From Mycobacterium xenopi (lineage in GTDB: Bacteria; Actinomycetota; Actinomycetes; Mycobacteriales; Mycobacteriaceae), in contig NZ_AP022314.1 of NCBI RefSeq assembly GCF_009936235.1, forward strand, positions 3,844,001 through 3,908,000: a stretch of DNA of 64,000 bases. Reading direction: 5' to 3'. The notes below the pieces were generated by a model. It made no database searches. It saw only the letters and a list, made by a program, of their open reading frames with translations, and had not been told where the DNA came from. The translations under genes were made by a program, and so were the position numbers. Of this stretch, positions 25,994 through 35,568 are shown piece by piece. Position 1 is the stretch's first letter; each line of letters opens with the position of its first letter.

Positions 25994-26562
25994 GCGCTCA
26001 GGCTCTCCAGCGCGTACTCGCTGACCGCGATGAGCGCGTCGGTGGCTGACCGGCGGTCGCGGGCATCGATGTTGATCACCGGGATGTGGTCGGGCAGTGT
26101 CAGCGCTTTGCGTACTTCGTCAACCGGATACCTTGGTGCTCCGTCGAATTCGTTAACCGCGATCAAAAATGGTAGCTGGCGGTGCTCGAAGAAGTCGACG
26201 GCGGCGAAACTGTCTTCAAGACGGCGGCAGTCGACGAGGATGACGGCGCCGATCGCGCCGCGCACCAAATCGTCCCACATGAACCAGAACCGGCGTTGGC
26301 CCGGCGTGCCGAACAGGTAGAGCACCAGATCCTCGTCCAGCGTGATCCGTCCGAAGTCCATCGCCACCGTGGTGGTGTGCTTGGCCGGTGTGGCCTCGAG
26401 CATGTCGGCGCCGGCGGACGTGTCGGTGACCATCGCCTCGGTGCGCAGCGGCATGATCTCCGACACCGCGCCCACGAATGTCGTCTTGCCGACCCCGAAG
26501 CCGCCCGCGATGACGATCTTCGTCGAGGCGGCGTTGCGCCTCTCAGAGTGCTCGTAGGCCAC
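25990..26562 (-). CDS. MglA/Rop-type small GTP-binding protein (Rv3362c-like)
   Basis: A 190-residue P-loop protein with Walker A IAGGFGVGKTTFVGAVSE (about 18-35), switch II region YLFGTPGQRRFWFMWDDL (about 81-98) and the base-contact segment LPFLIAVNEFDGAPRY. The NKxD motif reads NEFD, so nucleotide specificity is less certain. It closes a four-gene unit (kinase, roadblock, DUF742, GTPase) that recurs in actinobacteria as a conservon. Start overlaps the DUF742 gene by 20 bases. In such systems the GTPase is thought to be controlled by the roadblock protein. Confidence 0.9.
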   Translation of the reverse strand: MAYEHSERRNAASTKIVIAGGFGVGKTTFVGAVSEIMPLRTEAMVTDTSAGADMLEATPAKHTTTVAMDFGRITLDEDLVLYLFGTPGQRRFWFMWDDLVRGAIGAVILVDCRRLEDSFAAVDFFEHRQLPFLIAVNEFDGAPRYPVDEVRKALTLPDHIPVINIDARDRRSATDALIAVSEYALESLSA

Positions 26563-26917
26563 GGAGCGTCCTTCCTATCAATTCGCGGCGTTCGTCTTGA
26601 GTGGAGTCGTCATTGAGCGTCGGCTGCACCCGAAGGTAGCCGAAGGTCACCAGGTCGCCGACCAGGACTCGCGCGACGCCCAGCGGCAAATCGAGGCGCG
26701 CCGAGATTTCGGCGACCGAGGGGCTTTTGGTGCATAGCTGGATGATCTTGCCTCGCATGTCGTTTGGCGGCCATTTGTGAAACAGGGCCGATTGCAGCGT
26801 CTGCACCGGCGCTTCCAGCGGTAGCTCGACGCTGGGGTTGGTCCGTCCAGCGGTCAGTGTGTAGGGGCGGACCAGATTCGCCTCATGCGCGCGGGGCGGC
26901 GGCTCGCGGCTGTCCAT
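26543..26917 (-). CDS. DUF742 protein (Rv3363c-like)
   Basis: A 124-residue DUF742 protein. The N-terminal half has LVRPYTLTAGRTNPSVELPLEAPVQT, and the second half is a winged-helix-like domain (IIQLCTKSPSVAEISARLDLPLGVARVLVGDLVTFGYL). It is always found between the roadblock and GTPase genes of actinobacterial conservons; a DNA- or protein-binding adaptor role is likely but unproven. It starts 6 bp after the roadblock gene stop. Confidence 0.9.
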   Translation of the reverse strand: MDSREPPPRAHEANLVRPYTLTAGRTNPSVELPLEAPVQTLQSALFHKWPPNDMRGKIIQLCTKSPSVAEISARLDLPLGVARVLVGDLVTFGYLRVQPTLNDDSTQDERRELIGRTLRGLRAL

Positions 26918-26923
26918 CGCGGC

Positions 26924-27340
26924 TCACGAGGGTAAAGACGCCCGTCGGGACGACTGGACGACGCCGCCCACCCGCTCCACAAGGATGGCCATCTCGTAAC
27001 CGATCTGACCGATGTCGCACGAGGTTGCGGCCAACGCCGCCAAATGTGAACCGTCACCGACCCGCATCAGCAGCAGGTAACCGTTTTGCATCTCGATTAC
27101 CGACTGCAGCACTTGCCCGCCCTCGAACAACTGGGCGGCACCGGTCGCCAGGCTGGCTAATCCCGAGGCCACCGCGGCCAACTGATCGGCACGCTCACGC
27201 GGCAGATGTTCGCTGGCGGCCATCAGCAAGCCGTCGACGGACACCAGCACCGCATGTGACACCCCGGGGACCTCACGGGCGAAGTTGGACAACAGCCAAT
27301 CCAACGAGTTGTCGGCGGACGGGCCAGCAGAAAACGTCAT
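26924..27340 (-). CDS. Roadblock/LC7-domain protein (Rv3364c-like)
   Basis: A 138-residue roadblock/LC7-fold protein: LDWLLSNFAREVPGVSHAVLVSVDGLLMAAS at the N-terminus, then ADQLAAVASGLASLATGAAQLF and MQNGYLLLMRVGDGSHLAALA. Roadblock proteins act as GTPase-activating or scaffold partners of MglA-type GTPases, here the Rv3362c-like product. The ATG overlaps the kinase-gene stop (27337-27340, ATGA), showing translational coupling. From memory, the M. tuberculosis homologue has been reported as secreted; no signal peptide is visible here. Confidence 0.92.
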   Translation of the reverse strand: MTFSAGPSADNSLDWLLSNFAREVPGVSHAVLVSVDGLLMAASEHLPRERADQLAAVASGLASLATGAAQLFEGGQVLQSVIEMQNGYLLLMRVGDGSHLAALAATSCDIGQIGYEMAILVERVGGVVQSSRRASLPS

Positions 27341-30170
27341 TCGTGATCGGGTCCTTCGGTTGTCTCGCGAGCATGCGACCGGCCTGCCCGCACACCGCCG
27401 AAGTGGCTGCTGATGGAGGCGCGGATCGCATCGGGGTCCGGCGGTGGAGCCTGGTGCCGCCCGGAGTGAAATCCGCCGTTGGATGCTACCCCGCGGTCTT
27501 GGCTGCCCAGGTGCCGGCCGTGGCGGTTGGGCAGGGCTCCGGCGCCGTTGGCCTGTGACGTATGCGGCGGTGCCGCGTCGGGCGCGGCGGTGCCGGGCAC
27601 GAGCCGAGCGCCGGGTTCCCGCACGGGAAGGCCATGGGCGGTGTGCGACCGGATGGGCACGTTCTCGACTTCGGCGGCCGCCGACCACCCGTGGTCCCAG
27701 ACCGACTTCCAATCCAGGTCAGCGCTGCGGGCCAAGTCGTGCGGATCGACCAGCCACTCCGACAGCATCCGCTGATAGATCAAGTCTTCCTCCGGCCCCT
27801 TGGCCGGCGTGGGTATCTTCGCGGCGGCGGTCGTTGCGTCGCGGTCGTCATCACCCGGGTCGCGCTGGTCGGCGGGCGATTGCCCCCGCCGCGGCCCCGG
27901 TGCGTCCGCATCGTCGGCGCGCGCGGCTCGCGAACGCGACGAGAAATAGGCCGAGGTGTCCGAAACCCGTTCGGGCCCGGGCTGTTCAGCTATCCGCTTC
28001 TCGTCACGCTTCTGCAGCGGCGCGGCGGGCGGAGTGGGAACGCCGGTGATGCCGCTGGAGCCGGGCTGGCGGCGTGGCAGCAGTGTGCCCGGCGGCTGAG
28101 TCGAGTGGGATCCGTTGCGGTCCGACGGTTCGGCGGCGACGGCTGTTCTGCGTTCCGTGTCGCGGGCACGGTGAGCCGCCCGCGCAGGGGCCGTCTCGGC
28201 GGCCGCCGCCCCCGCGAAAACGCCACGCCGGTTCTCGCCGGCGGCGGAGCGCCACGCTGACCGACGAGCACGTTGGGTGGTAGATAGACCTCGGCCGTCG
28301 TACCCGAACTGCCCTCGGGTGTCGAGCTGCGCAGCCGCACCCGCATGCCGTGTCGGTCGGCGAGCCGGCCCACCACGAAAAGACCCATGTGGCGGGCATT
28401 GTCGGGGGTAACCTCACCGCCGGCGCGCAACCTGATGTTGGCGATCCTGCGGTCTCCGTCGGTCATGCCCAGTCCGGAGTCGACGATCTGCACCAGAACG
28501 CCGGCGTTGCGGTGCCGCACCGCCGAAACCCGCACGGGTGAGGTGGGTGGCGAGTAGCGCAACGCGTTGTCGATCAATTCGGCAAGCAGGTGCACGATGT
28601 CGCCCGCCGCGGCGCCCGTGATGGTGCAGTCGGGCACCATCGCCGTCTCCACTCGTCGGTAGTCCTCCACCTCGGAGATTGCCGCGTCGACCACTGTCGA
28701 CAGCGGCAACGGTCCCCGTTGTTCGCGGGTGATCTGGGCACCCGCCAGCACGAGCAGGTTGGCTCCGTTGCGGCGCATGCGCGCAGCCAGGTGGTCCAGC
28801 CGGAACAGGCTGTCGAGCCGGTCGGGGTCTTCCTCGTTGCGCTCCAGCCGGTCGATGAGCGCCAGCTGCTGGTCGACCAGCGAGCGGTTGCGTCGAGACA
28901 TCGTTTCGAACATGTCGTTGACCAGCAGCCGCAACCGGGCCTCGTCACCGGCCAGCAGCAGCGCCTGGGTGTGCAGCTCATCGACCGCGTGCGCGACCTG
29001 CCCGATCTCCTCCGTGGTGTACACCGGCAGCGGCTCGGGAGCACGCTCGTCGCCGGCGCGGACCCGGGCGATCTCGCCTTCGAGGTCTTTGTGCGCGACT
29101 TTCAAAGCGCTGTCGCGCAGCACCCGCAGCGGCTGGATCAGCGACCGTGCCACCAGCCAAACCACCACCAGCGCCGCCACGAAGGCGGCCAGCACCAGCA
29201 CGGCGTCGCGGATCGCGGCGTCGCGACGACTGTTGGCGCGATCGTCGAGCGACTTCGTCACCGAGGCGGTGGTGTCCTTGATCACCTGTGCGGCGATCGC
29301 GTCGGTGGTCTGTACAGAGCGCAGCAGCTCGGGGTTGTTGACCAGTTGGCTGGTCGGATCCGACATGATGGCCATCCGGCGGACCATCTGCTGCTGCAAC
29401 GTCTTTGCCTGGGCCGACCCGACGCCCAGGATTTCGGCCATGCCGAACAGGGTCGACGGTTCGGTGCCCGCCAGGGTGATCATGGAGGTGCGCAGCTCGG
29501 GCTCGGGCAGATCGCCGCCACGGGTGATCAGCAGCCGCTGCATCATCATCTGGCCGCGAGCCCCGATCGCGCGGCTCAGGCCTTGTGCTGCGGCCCGGAT
29601 CTGTGTGTTGTCGACGCGCACCGACCCGTCGACCGCGTTCTCGGCGGTCAGCAGGATGGGTGCATACATGGTCACCCGGTCGCGCAGACCGATGCTGTTC
29701 GCCGCGATCTTGTCCAGCAGCGCCTGCCCGCCGTTCAACAGGGTGCCGACCCCGGTCCGAACGTCGGGGGCCACGTCGGTGTCGGCCAGCCGTGCCTGCA
29801 GCTCGTACTTGCGGGCCTCGTAGTTCTTCTTGGCCCCTTCCACGTCAGAGCCGGTGGAGGTGGCGATCACCGCCACGTCCAGCGCCGACATGTACTTGGT
29901 GATTGCCGGGACCACTTGGGCGCGGTCAGCGGCCAATCGCAGGTTGCTGGCGTCGGTCATGGCTGCATAGATGCGCAGTCCACCGAAAACCATCGCCAGC
30001 ACCAGCGGCACCAGCGCGATCGCTACGACTTTCCACCGGACAGGCCAGTTGCGCATCGACCACCTCGGCGGGCGTTTCGCGGGCGTGGGTTCCGCGGCGA
30101 AAGCATCTGGGTTGTCGTCAAGACCGTCTTTCGGGACCGGCGAATCCACCCTTTTCGGGTGGGCAAACAT
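27337..30170 (-). pseudogene. Nitrate-sensor-type histidine-kinase-like protein (Rv3365c-like), frameshifted near C-terminus
   Basis: First gene of the conservon. The N-terminal frame (30170 to 27990) has a helix at about 40-62 (VVAIALVPLVLAMVFGGLRI), a NIT-type extracytoplasmic sensor to about 330, a second helix (AVLVLAAFVAALVVVWLVA), HAMP, a dimerisation helix (LRLLVNDMFETMSRRNRSLVDQ) and an ATPase domain (N box LIDNALRYSPP, G1 box VDSGLGMTDGDRR, GLFVVGRLADRHGMRV). No standard H-box is evident. After YLPPNVLVGQRG the frame breaks in a C5 run (28196-28215). The rest reads cleanly in the next frame to 27337, with IYQRMLSEWLVDPHDLARS near the end. One lost base explains it. The ATPase core is unaffected. 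Confidence 0.87.
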
Positions 30171-30429
30171 AGTCACCGGACCGCGGCCGTGCTACCGACC
30201 GCTCCGCTGATATGCAGTGTTCGCGCGTCGTTCATAGGACTTCCTGCTAATCGCGACCCGCCGCGGGGCAGACCGGCGGGCGATATACGCATGGCAATTC
30301 GACGAGTATGACAGCCTCGGGCCGCGGTTACCACAATTCTTACTGAACAACCAGAGTTCGCCGGAGCCTGGCCACACGTCGAAATGTCGGCCGAGCAAAT
30401 TGCGATCGGCCGCCTGTCATGATCGACAG

Positions 30430-30894
30430 ATGTTCCGGGTGGTGTTCTATTCGCCGCGCATCGCACCTAACACCGGTAATGCGATCCGCATGGTGGCGGC
30501 CACCGGCGCCGAACTACATTTGGTGGAGCCGCTGGGGTTCGACTTATCCGAGCCCAAGCTGCGCCGCGCCGGCTTGGACTATCACGACCTGGCGTCGGTG
30601 ACTGTGCACCCGTGCCTGGACGCCGTGTGGTCTGCGCTGGCGCCGCAGCGGGTGTTCGCGTTCACCGTGCACGCCACCACGCTGTTCACCGAGATCGGCT
30701 ACCAGGCCGGTGACGTGTTGATGTTCGGACCCGAACCCACCGGGCTGGACGCCGCGACCTTGGCCGACGCCCACATCACGAAGCGGGTGCGCATCCCGAT
30801 GCTGCCCAGCCGACGGTCACTAAACCTGTCCAACGCCGCCGCGGTCGCCGTGTACGAGGCATGGCGTCAGCACGGTTTTGCCGGAGCGGTGTAG
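30430..30894 (+). CDS. trmL: tRNA (cytidine(34)-2'-O)-methyltransferase
   Basis: A 154-residue SPOUT methyltransferase, the minimal TrmL type that 2'-O-methylates the wobble base of leucine tRNAs. The three SPOUT motifs are present: SPRIAPNTGNAIRMVAATG (about 8-26), VLMFGPEPTGLDAATLA (about 97-113) and IPMLPSRRSLNLSNAAAVAVYE (about 125-146), which forms the SAM-binding trefoil knot. An upstream ATG would add ten residues not like the family. A 253-bp gap to the divergent kinase gene contains only A/T-rich promoter-like sequence. From memory a PE_PGRS gene follows it in M. tuberculosis, and that is absent here. Confidence 0.93.
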   Translation: MFRVVFYSPRIAPNTGNAIRMVAATGAELHLVEPLGFDLSEPKLRRAGLDYHDLASVTVHPCLDAVWSALAPQRVFAFTVHATTLFTEIGYQAGDVLMFGPEPTGLDAATLADAHITKRVRIPMLPSRRSLNLSNAAAVAVYEAWRQHGFAGAV

Positions 30895-31052
30895 CGACGA
30901 TTACTGCTAGCCCCCGCGTAAGTCTGCACGGGTGCAGGATGCAAGCACTTCCGGGCGATCGCCGGTTTCGCGGTGTTAGAAGCCGAGGATCTGAACGGAA
31001 CCCCGTGCGCGGTAGCGCACGAGGTCGTGAGGTGTGGGCCCTGACGACCCGA

Positions 31053-31700
31053 CTACCAGGTGTCCCAGTGCGTGACAGCGTCGGCGGGCAGTCGCTTGGC
31101 CGGTTTGAAGTCGGTGCCCTTGGTGTAGGCGATGGGAAGCAGCGCGCCCTGGCTGTACTTGTCGTAGGGAATCCCGAGAACTTCGGCGGCCTGCTTCTCC
31201 CCGTCGCCCAACAGGTGGAGCGTCGTCCAACAAGACCCCAGCCCGCGAGAGCGCAATGCCAGGCAGAAGCTCCACACCGCCGGGAACAGCGAGGCCCAGA
31301 ATGACGCACTGAGGCCCAGCGGCGCCTGTTCCACCCGGCCTTCCAGGCACGGAATCAGCAACACCGGTGCCTCGTGCATGTGCTCGGCGAGGTAAGTGGC
31401 GGAGTCGCGCACGTGCGGCATGCGTTCGCGGCGGGTGTCGCCCTCCGGGTATTCGGGTGCCGGCAGGCTGAGGTAGCCCCGGGCGTTGGCCAGGTAGATG
31501 TCGGCGATCGCTTTCTTCTTGTCGGCATCGGTGACGAACACCCACTGCCAGCCCTGTGCGTTGGAGCCGGTGGGTGCCTGCAGCGCTAGTTCCAGGCACT
31601 CCATCAGCACCTCGCGCGGCACCGGCTTCTCGAAGTCGAGGCGTTTACGCACCGAGCGGGTAGTGGTGAGGACTTCGTCGACGGACAGGTTCAAGGTCAT
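31053..31700 (-). CDS. Nitroreductase-family FMN oxidoreductase (Rv3368c-like)
   Basis: A 215-residue nitroreductase. The N-terminal FMN phosphate site is TTRSVRKRLDFEKPVPREVLME (about 13-34), followed by ALQAPTGSNAQGWQWVFVTD (about 39-58) with the conserved Ser-Asn. The C-terminal LALRSRGLGSCWTTLHLLGDGEKQAAEVLGIP matches the dimer-interface and FMN-binding end. Homologues reduce nitro groups or quinones with NAD(P)H. Start ATG is 23 bases from the divergent Rv3369-like gene. The region 30895-31052 downstream holds no gene I can support. Confidence 0.92.
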   Translation of the reverse strand: MTLNLSVDEVLTTTRSVRKRLDFEKPVPREVLMECLELALQAPTGSNAQGWQWVFVTDADKKKAIADIYLANARGYLSLPAPEYPEGDTRRERMPHVRDSATYLAEHMHEAPVLLIPCLEGRVEQAPLGLSASFWASLFPAVWSFCLALRSRGLGSCWTTLHLLGDGEKQAAEVLGIPYDKYSQGALLPIAYTKGTDFKPAKRLPADAVTHWDTW

Positions 31701-31723
31701 GGCCGAAGACTACATTTGCCCCC

Positions 31724-32134
31724 ATGACCGTCGAACTGACGCAAGAGGTTTCCAGCAGACTGCAATCCGATCATTACGGGTGGCTGACCACCGTCGCGAA
31801 ATCCGGCCAGCCTGTGCCGCGGCTGGTGTGGTTCTACTTCGACGGCGCCGACCTGACCGTGTACTCGATGCCGCAGGCCGCCAAGGTCGCCCATATCAAG
31901 GCCCGTCCGCAGGTCAGCCTGAATCTGGATTCCGACGGCAACGGTGGCGGGATCATCGTCGTGGGCGGCACAGCGGCGGTGGACGCAACCGACGTCGACT
32001 GCCGAGACGACGGTCCGTATTGGGAGAAGTACCGCGACGACGCCGAGCAATTCGGCCTGACCGAGGCGATCGCGGCCTACAGCACCAGGCTGAAAATCAC
32101 GCCGACGCGGGTGTGGACAACGCCAACCGGCTAG
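31724..32134 (+). CDS. Pyridoxamine-5'-phosphate-oxidase-like flavin/F420-binding protein (Rv3369-like)
   Basis: A 136-residue split-barrel protein of the PNPOx-like superfamily, with YGWLTTVAKSGQPVPRLVWFYFDGADLTVYSMPQAAKVAHIKARPQVSLNL (about 18-68), the typical run that binds FMN or F420 at a dimer interface. The C-terminus ITPTRVWTTPTG is the family ending. Such proteins act as F420-dependent reductases or flavin-binding proteins; the cofactor here is not determined. It shares a 23-base intergenic gap with the divergent nitroreductase gene, so both may answer to one signal. Confidence 0.88.
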   Translation: MTVELTQEVSSRLQSDHYGWLTTVAKSGQPVPRLVWFYFDGADLTVYSMPQAAKVAHIKARPQVSLNLDSDGNGGGIIVVGGTAAVDATDVDCRDDGPYWEKYRDDAEQFGLTEAIAAYSTRLKITPTRVWTTPTG

Positions 32135-32206
32135 CTGCTCCTCACTCGCCGAGTGTGAACCTGTTGCGGGTTTTTTCGCAGCAGTTTCACGTTCGGCGCG
32201 AAGGAA

Positions 32207-35200
32207 TCACCGGAAGTCGCGGGACTTCGATCCCATCTTCAGCGTGAGCTTGGCCAACTGTTCCGCCACGACAGTGACGGCGCCGCTGGCGTTTTGGACC
32301 TGACCGCGAACAACCAATGCGGGTGCCGTCTGCGCCAGTTTGCGGTGCCGCGCCCACACTCCGGGTGTGCAGAGCACGTTGACCATCCCGGTCTCGTCCT
32401 CGAGGTTGATAAATGTCACTCCCCGGGCCGTCGCCGGCCGCTGCCGATGGGTTACCGCGCCGGCGATCAGCACCCGATCACCGTCGGGCACGGACAGCAG
32501 CTTCTCGGCGGGCAGCACCCCCAGCGCATCCAGGTCAGCCCGCAGGAACTGGGTCGGGTAGCTGTCCGGAGAGATGCCGGTGGCCCACACGTCGGCGGCG
32601 GTCAGCTCCAGCTCGCTCATTCCCGGCAGCGCCGGGATGCGCGACGACGACCCGACGCCGGGCAGCCGGTCCGGCCGCTGGGTGGCCGCGGCCCCGGCCG
32701 CCCACAACGCCTCCCGCCGGGACAGCCCGAAGCAGCCCAGCGCTCCGGCGGTGGCCAGCGCCTCGACCTGGGGCACCGACAGTTGCACCCGTGACGTCAA
32801 ATCCAGAAGAGAAGTAAACGGGCCGTTGACTTTTCGCTCCTCGACCAGCCTTTCGGCAAGCTCGTCACCGATATGACGTACATTGCCCAAGCCAAGCCGG
32901 ACCTCCGTGCCGGCGTTCTCGCACGTGGCGTGCGCCAGGCTGGCGTTGACGTCGGGCCCGTGCACGGTGACGCCGTGCCGACGGGCGTCGGCCACCAGCG
33001 ACTGCGGTGAGTAGAAGCCCATCGGCTGGGCGCGCAGCAGCGCCGCACAGAACGCCGCCGGGTGGTGCAGTTTGAACCAGGCTGAGTAGAACACCAGTGA
33101 CGCGAAGCTCAGCGCGTGACTTTCCGGGAATCCGAAATTGGCGAAGGCTTCCAGCTTTTCGTACACCCGGTCGATCACCTCGTCGGGTGCGCCGTGCAGC
33201 GCGCGCATCCCTTCGTAGAACCGGCCGCGCAGCCGCCGCATGCGTTCGGCAGAACGCTTGGAGCCCATGGCGCGGCGCAGCTGGTCGGCCTCGGCGGCGG
33301 AAAACCCGGCGCAGTCGACTGCCAACTGCATCAACTGTTCTTGAAACAGCGGCACTCCCAACGTCTTTCGTAATGCCTGCTCCATCGACGGGTGGTCGTA
33401 GACGACCGGGTCGACGCCGTTGCGACGCCGGATGTAGGGGTGCACCGAGCCGCCTTGGATGGGCCCGGGACGGATCAGCGCCACCTCCACTACCAGGTCG
33501 TAGAACTCGCGCGGCCGCAGGCGTGGAAGGGTGGCCATCTGCGCGCGCGACTCCACCTGGAACACCCCGACGGAGTCGGCCCGGGCCAGCATTTCGTAGA
33601 CCGCGGGTTCGGAGAGGTCGAGCTTGGCCAGGTCCACGTCGATGCCCTTGTGTTCGGCCACCAGGTCGATGGCGTAGTGCAGCGCCGAGAGCATGCCCAG
33701 CCCGAGCAAGTCGAATTTCACCAACCCGATTGCCGCACAGTCGTCTTTGTCCCACTGCAACACGCTGCGGTTTTCCATGCGCGCCCATTCCACTGGGCAT
33801 ACGTCGGCGATTGGGCGGTCGCAGATAACCATGCCGCCGGAGTGGATGCCCATGTGTCGCGGCAGGTTTCGGATCTGGGTGGCCAGCTCGATCACCTGCT
33901 CGGGAATGCCTTCGATATCGGGGGCATCGGCGAGCCCGTTCCATTGGCTGATCTGCTTGCTCCAGGCGTCCTGCTGACCCTGGGAGAAACCCAGGGCTCG
34001 GGCCATGTCGCGCACCGCGATCCGGCCTCGGTAGGTGATGACGTTGGCGACCTGCGCGGCGTAGTCCCGGCCGTATTTGTCGTAGACGTACTGGATGACC
34101 TTTTCGCGCTGGTCGGATTCGATATCGATGTCGATGTCGGGTGGCCCGTCACGAGCGGGCGACAAGAAACGCTCGAACAACAACTCGTTGGCCACCGGGT
34201 CAACGGCGGTGACGCCGAGGGCATAGCAGACCGCGGAGTTGGCCGCCGATCCCCTGCCCTGGCACAAGATGTTGTTTTCCCGGCAGAACCGGGTGATGTC
34301 GTAGACCACCAGGAAGTAGCCCGGAAACTTCAGTTGGGCAATGACATTCAGCTCATGCTCGATCTGCGCGTAGGCTTGCGGTGCGCTGTCGGGGGCTCCG
34401 TAGCGGTCGCGGGCACCGGCCATCACCAGTTCGCGCAGCCAGCTGTCTTCGGTGTGCCCGGCCGGCACGTCGAACGGCGGCAGCTGCGGGGCGATCAGCG
34501 CCAGCCCGAACGCGCACTGCTCGGCAAGCCCCGAGGCGGCGGTCACCGCCTCGGGGCACCACGCGAACAGCCGGGCCATCTCCTCCCCGGAGCGCAGGTG
34601 TGAGCCACCCAGCGGGGCCAGCCAGCCGACGGCCTCGTCCAGGGATTGCCGGGCCCGGATCGCGCCCATGGCCATCGCCAGCCGGGCCCGCGACGGCGCG
34701 GCGAAATGCGCACCGGTCGTGGCCACCACACTTACCTTGAACCGCGGGGCGAGCGCCGCCAGCGCGACGTTGCGTTCGTCGTCAAGCGGCTGGCCATGGT
34801 GGGTCAGCTCGATACTGACTCGGTCGGAACCGAACCGGTCCACCAAGTCGGCCAGCGCTTTTGCGGCCGCGTCCGGCCCGCCGTCGGAAAGAGCCTGGCG
34901 CACATGGCCTTTGCGACAACCAGTCAGTATGTGCCAGTGCCCGCCCGCTGCTTCGGTCAGCGCGTCGAAGTCAAAGCGCGGCTTGCCTTTTTCGCCGCCG
35001 GCCAGATGCGCCGCGGCCAGCTGCCGCGACAACCGCCGATATCCTTCTGGACCGCGGGCCAGCACCAGCAGGTGTGGCCCCGGCGGGTCGGGCTCGTCGG
35101 TGCGGGCGCCGGGTCCCAAGGACAGTTCGGCGCCGAACACGGTATGCATGTCCAGTTCCGCGGCCGCCTCGGCGAACCGCACCGCACCGTAGAGACCGTT

Positions 35201-35539
35201 GTGATCGGTCAGCGCGATCGCGCGCAGATCCAGCCTCGCTGCCTCTTCGACCAGCTCCTCGGGTGTGCTGGCCCCGTCGAGGAAGCTGTAGGCCGAATGG
35301 GCATGCAGCTCGGCGTAGCTGACCGAGGAACGGACGGCTCGACCGTCGCTGGGTGGCTCATATGCTCCGCGCTTGCGCGACCATGGGCCGTCATCCGGGG
35401 GTTCAGCGGGCGTGCCGGAGCGGCGGGGCTTGTCGCGCGGCGACCCGCTGCGTCCGGCTTCGCCGCGCTTGCCGACGGGCTTGCCGGCCAGCACCCGCTC
35501 CATTTCCGCCCAACTGGGCGGCCCATTGCTCCACCCCAC
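32207..35539 (-). CDS. dnaE2: Error-prone DNA polymerase III alpha subunit DnaE2
   Basis: A 1110-residue C-family polymerase, the catalytic member of the mycobacterial mutasome for translesion synthesis. The PHP domain starts at AELHAHSAYSFLDGASTPEELVE (about 81-103). The catalytic Asp cluster is in PDIDIDIESDQREKVIQYVYDKYGRDYAAQV (about 470-500), and FQEQLMQLAVDCAGFSAAEADQLRRAMGSK and GFPESHALSFASLVFYSAWFK are fingers and tail. The OB domain with VTFINLEDETGMVNVLC and the family end SKSRDFR are intact. GTG at 35539 gives the standard start VGWSNGPPSWAEMERVL. A perfect SOS box lies 14 bases upstream, so LexA controls it. Confidence 0.96.
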   Translation of the reverse strand: MGWSNGPPSWAEMERVLAGKPVGKRGEAGRSGSPRDKPRRSGTPAEPPDDGPWSRKRGAYEPPSDGRAVRSSVSYAELHAHSAYSFLDGASTPEELVEEAARLDLRAIALTDHNGLYGAVRFAEAAAELDMHTVFGAELSLGPGARTDEPDPPGPHLLVLARGPEGYRRLSRQLAAAHLAGGEKGKPRFDFDALTEAAGGHWHILTGCRKGHVRQALSDGGPDAAAKALADLVDRFGSDRVSIELTHHGQPLDDERNVALAALAPRFKVSVVATTGAHFAAPSRARLAMAMGAIRARQSLDEAVGWLAPLGGSHLRSGEEMARLFAWCPEAVTAASGLAEQCAFGLALIAPQLPPFDVPAGHTEDSWLRELVMAGARDRYGAPDSAPQAYAQIEHELNVIAQLKFPGYFLVVYDITRFCRENNILCQGRGSAANSAVCYALGVTAVDPVANELLFERFLSPARDGPPDIDIDIESDQREKVIQYVYDKYGRDYAAQVANVITYRGRIAVRDMARALGFSQGQQDAWSKQISQWNGLADAPDIEGIPEQVIELATQIRNLPRHMGIHSGGMVICDRPIADVCPVEWARMENRSVLQWDKDDCAAIGLVKFDLLGLGMLSALHYAIDLVAEHKGIDVDLAKLDLSEPAVYEMLARADSVGVFQVESRAQMATLPRLRPREFYDLVVEVALIRPGPIQGGSVHPYIRRRNGVDPVVYDHPSMEQALRKTLGVPLFQEQLMQLAVDCAGFSAAEADQLRRAMGSKRSAERMRRLRGRFYEGMRALHGAPDEVIDRVYEKLEAFANFGFPESHALSFASLVFYSAWFKLHHPAAFCAALLRAQPMGFYSPQSLVADARRHGVTVHGPDVNASLAHATCENAGTEVRLGLGNVRHIGDELAERLVEERKVNGPFTSLLDLTSRVQLSVPQVEALATAGALGCFGLSRREALWAAGAAATQRPDRLPGVGSSSRIPALPGMSELELTAADVWATGISPDSYPTQFLRADLDALGVLPAEKLLSVPDGDRVLIAGAVTHRQRPATARGVTFINLEDETGMVNVLCTPGVWARHRKLAQTAPALVVRGQVQNASGAVTVVAEQLAKLTLKMGSKSRDFR

Positions 35540-35552
35540 GCCAGCCAGTATA

Positions 35553-35568
35553 TCGAACGGATGTTCGA
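35553..35568 (-). promoter_or_regulatory. LexA binding site (SOS box) of dnaE2
   Basis: TCGAACGGATGTTCGA matches the mycobacterial SOS consensus TCGAAC(N4)GTTCGA at all twelve fixed bases. It lies 14 bases upstream of the dnaE2 GTG and would be occluded by LexA until DNA damage. Confidence 0.92.

Noticed and set aside
28590..30311. 573-codon plus-strand frame opposite the sensor kinase
   Set aside because: Low-complexity His/Gln/Arg composition and mirror of a clear kinase; a typical GC-rich antisense shadow.
32150..32180. T6 run as an intrinsic terminator after the Rv3369-like gene
   Set aside because: The nearest stem (CACTC/GAGTG) is short and 15 bases away from the T-run; not convincing.
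33392..34603. 403-codon plus-strand frame opposite dnaE2
   Set aside because: Antisense to conserved polymerase sequence, no family motifs, composition of a shadow frame.
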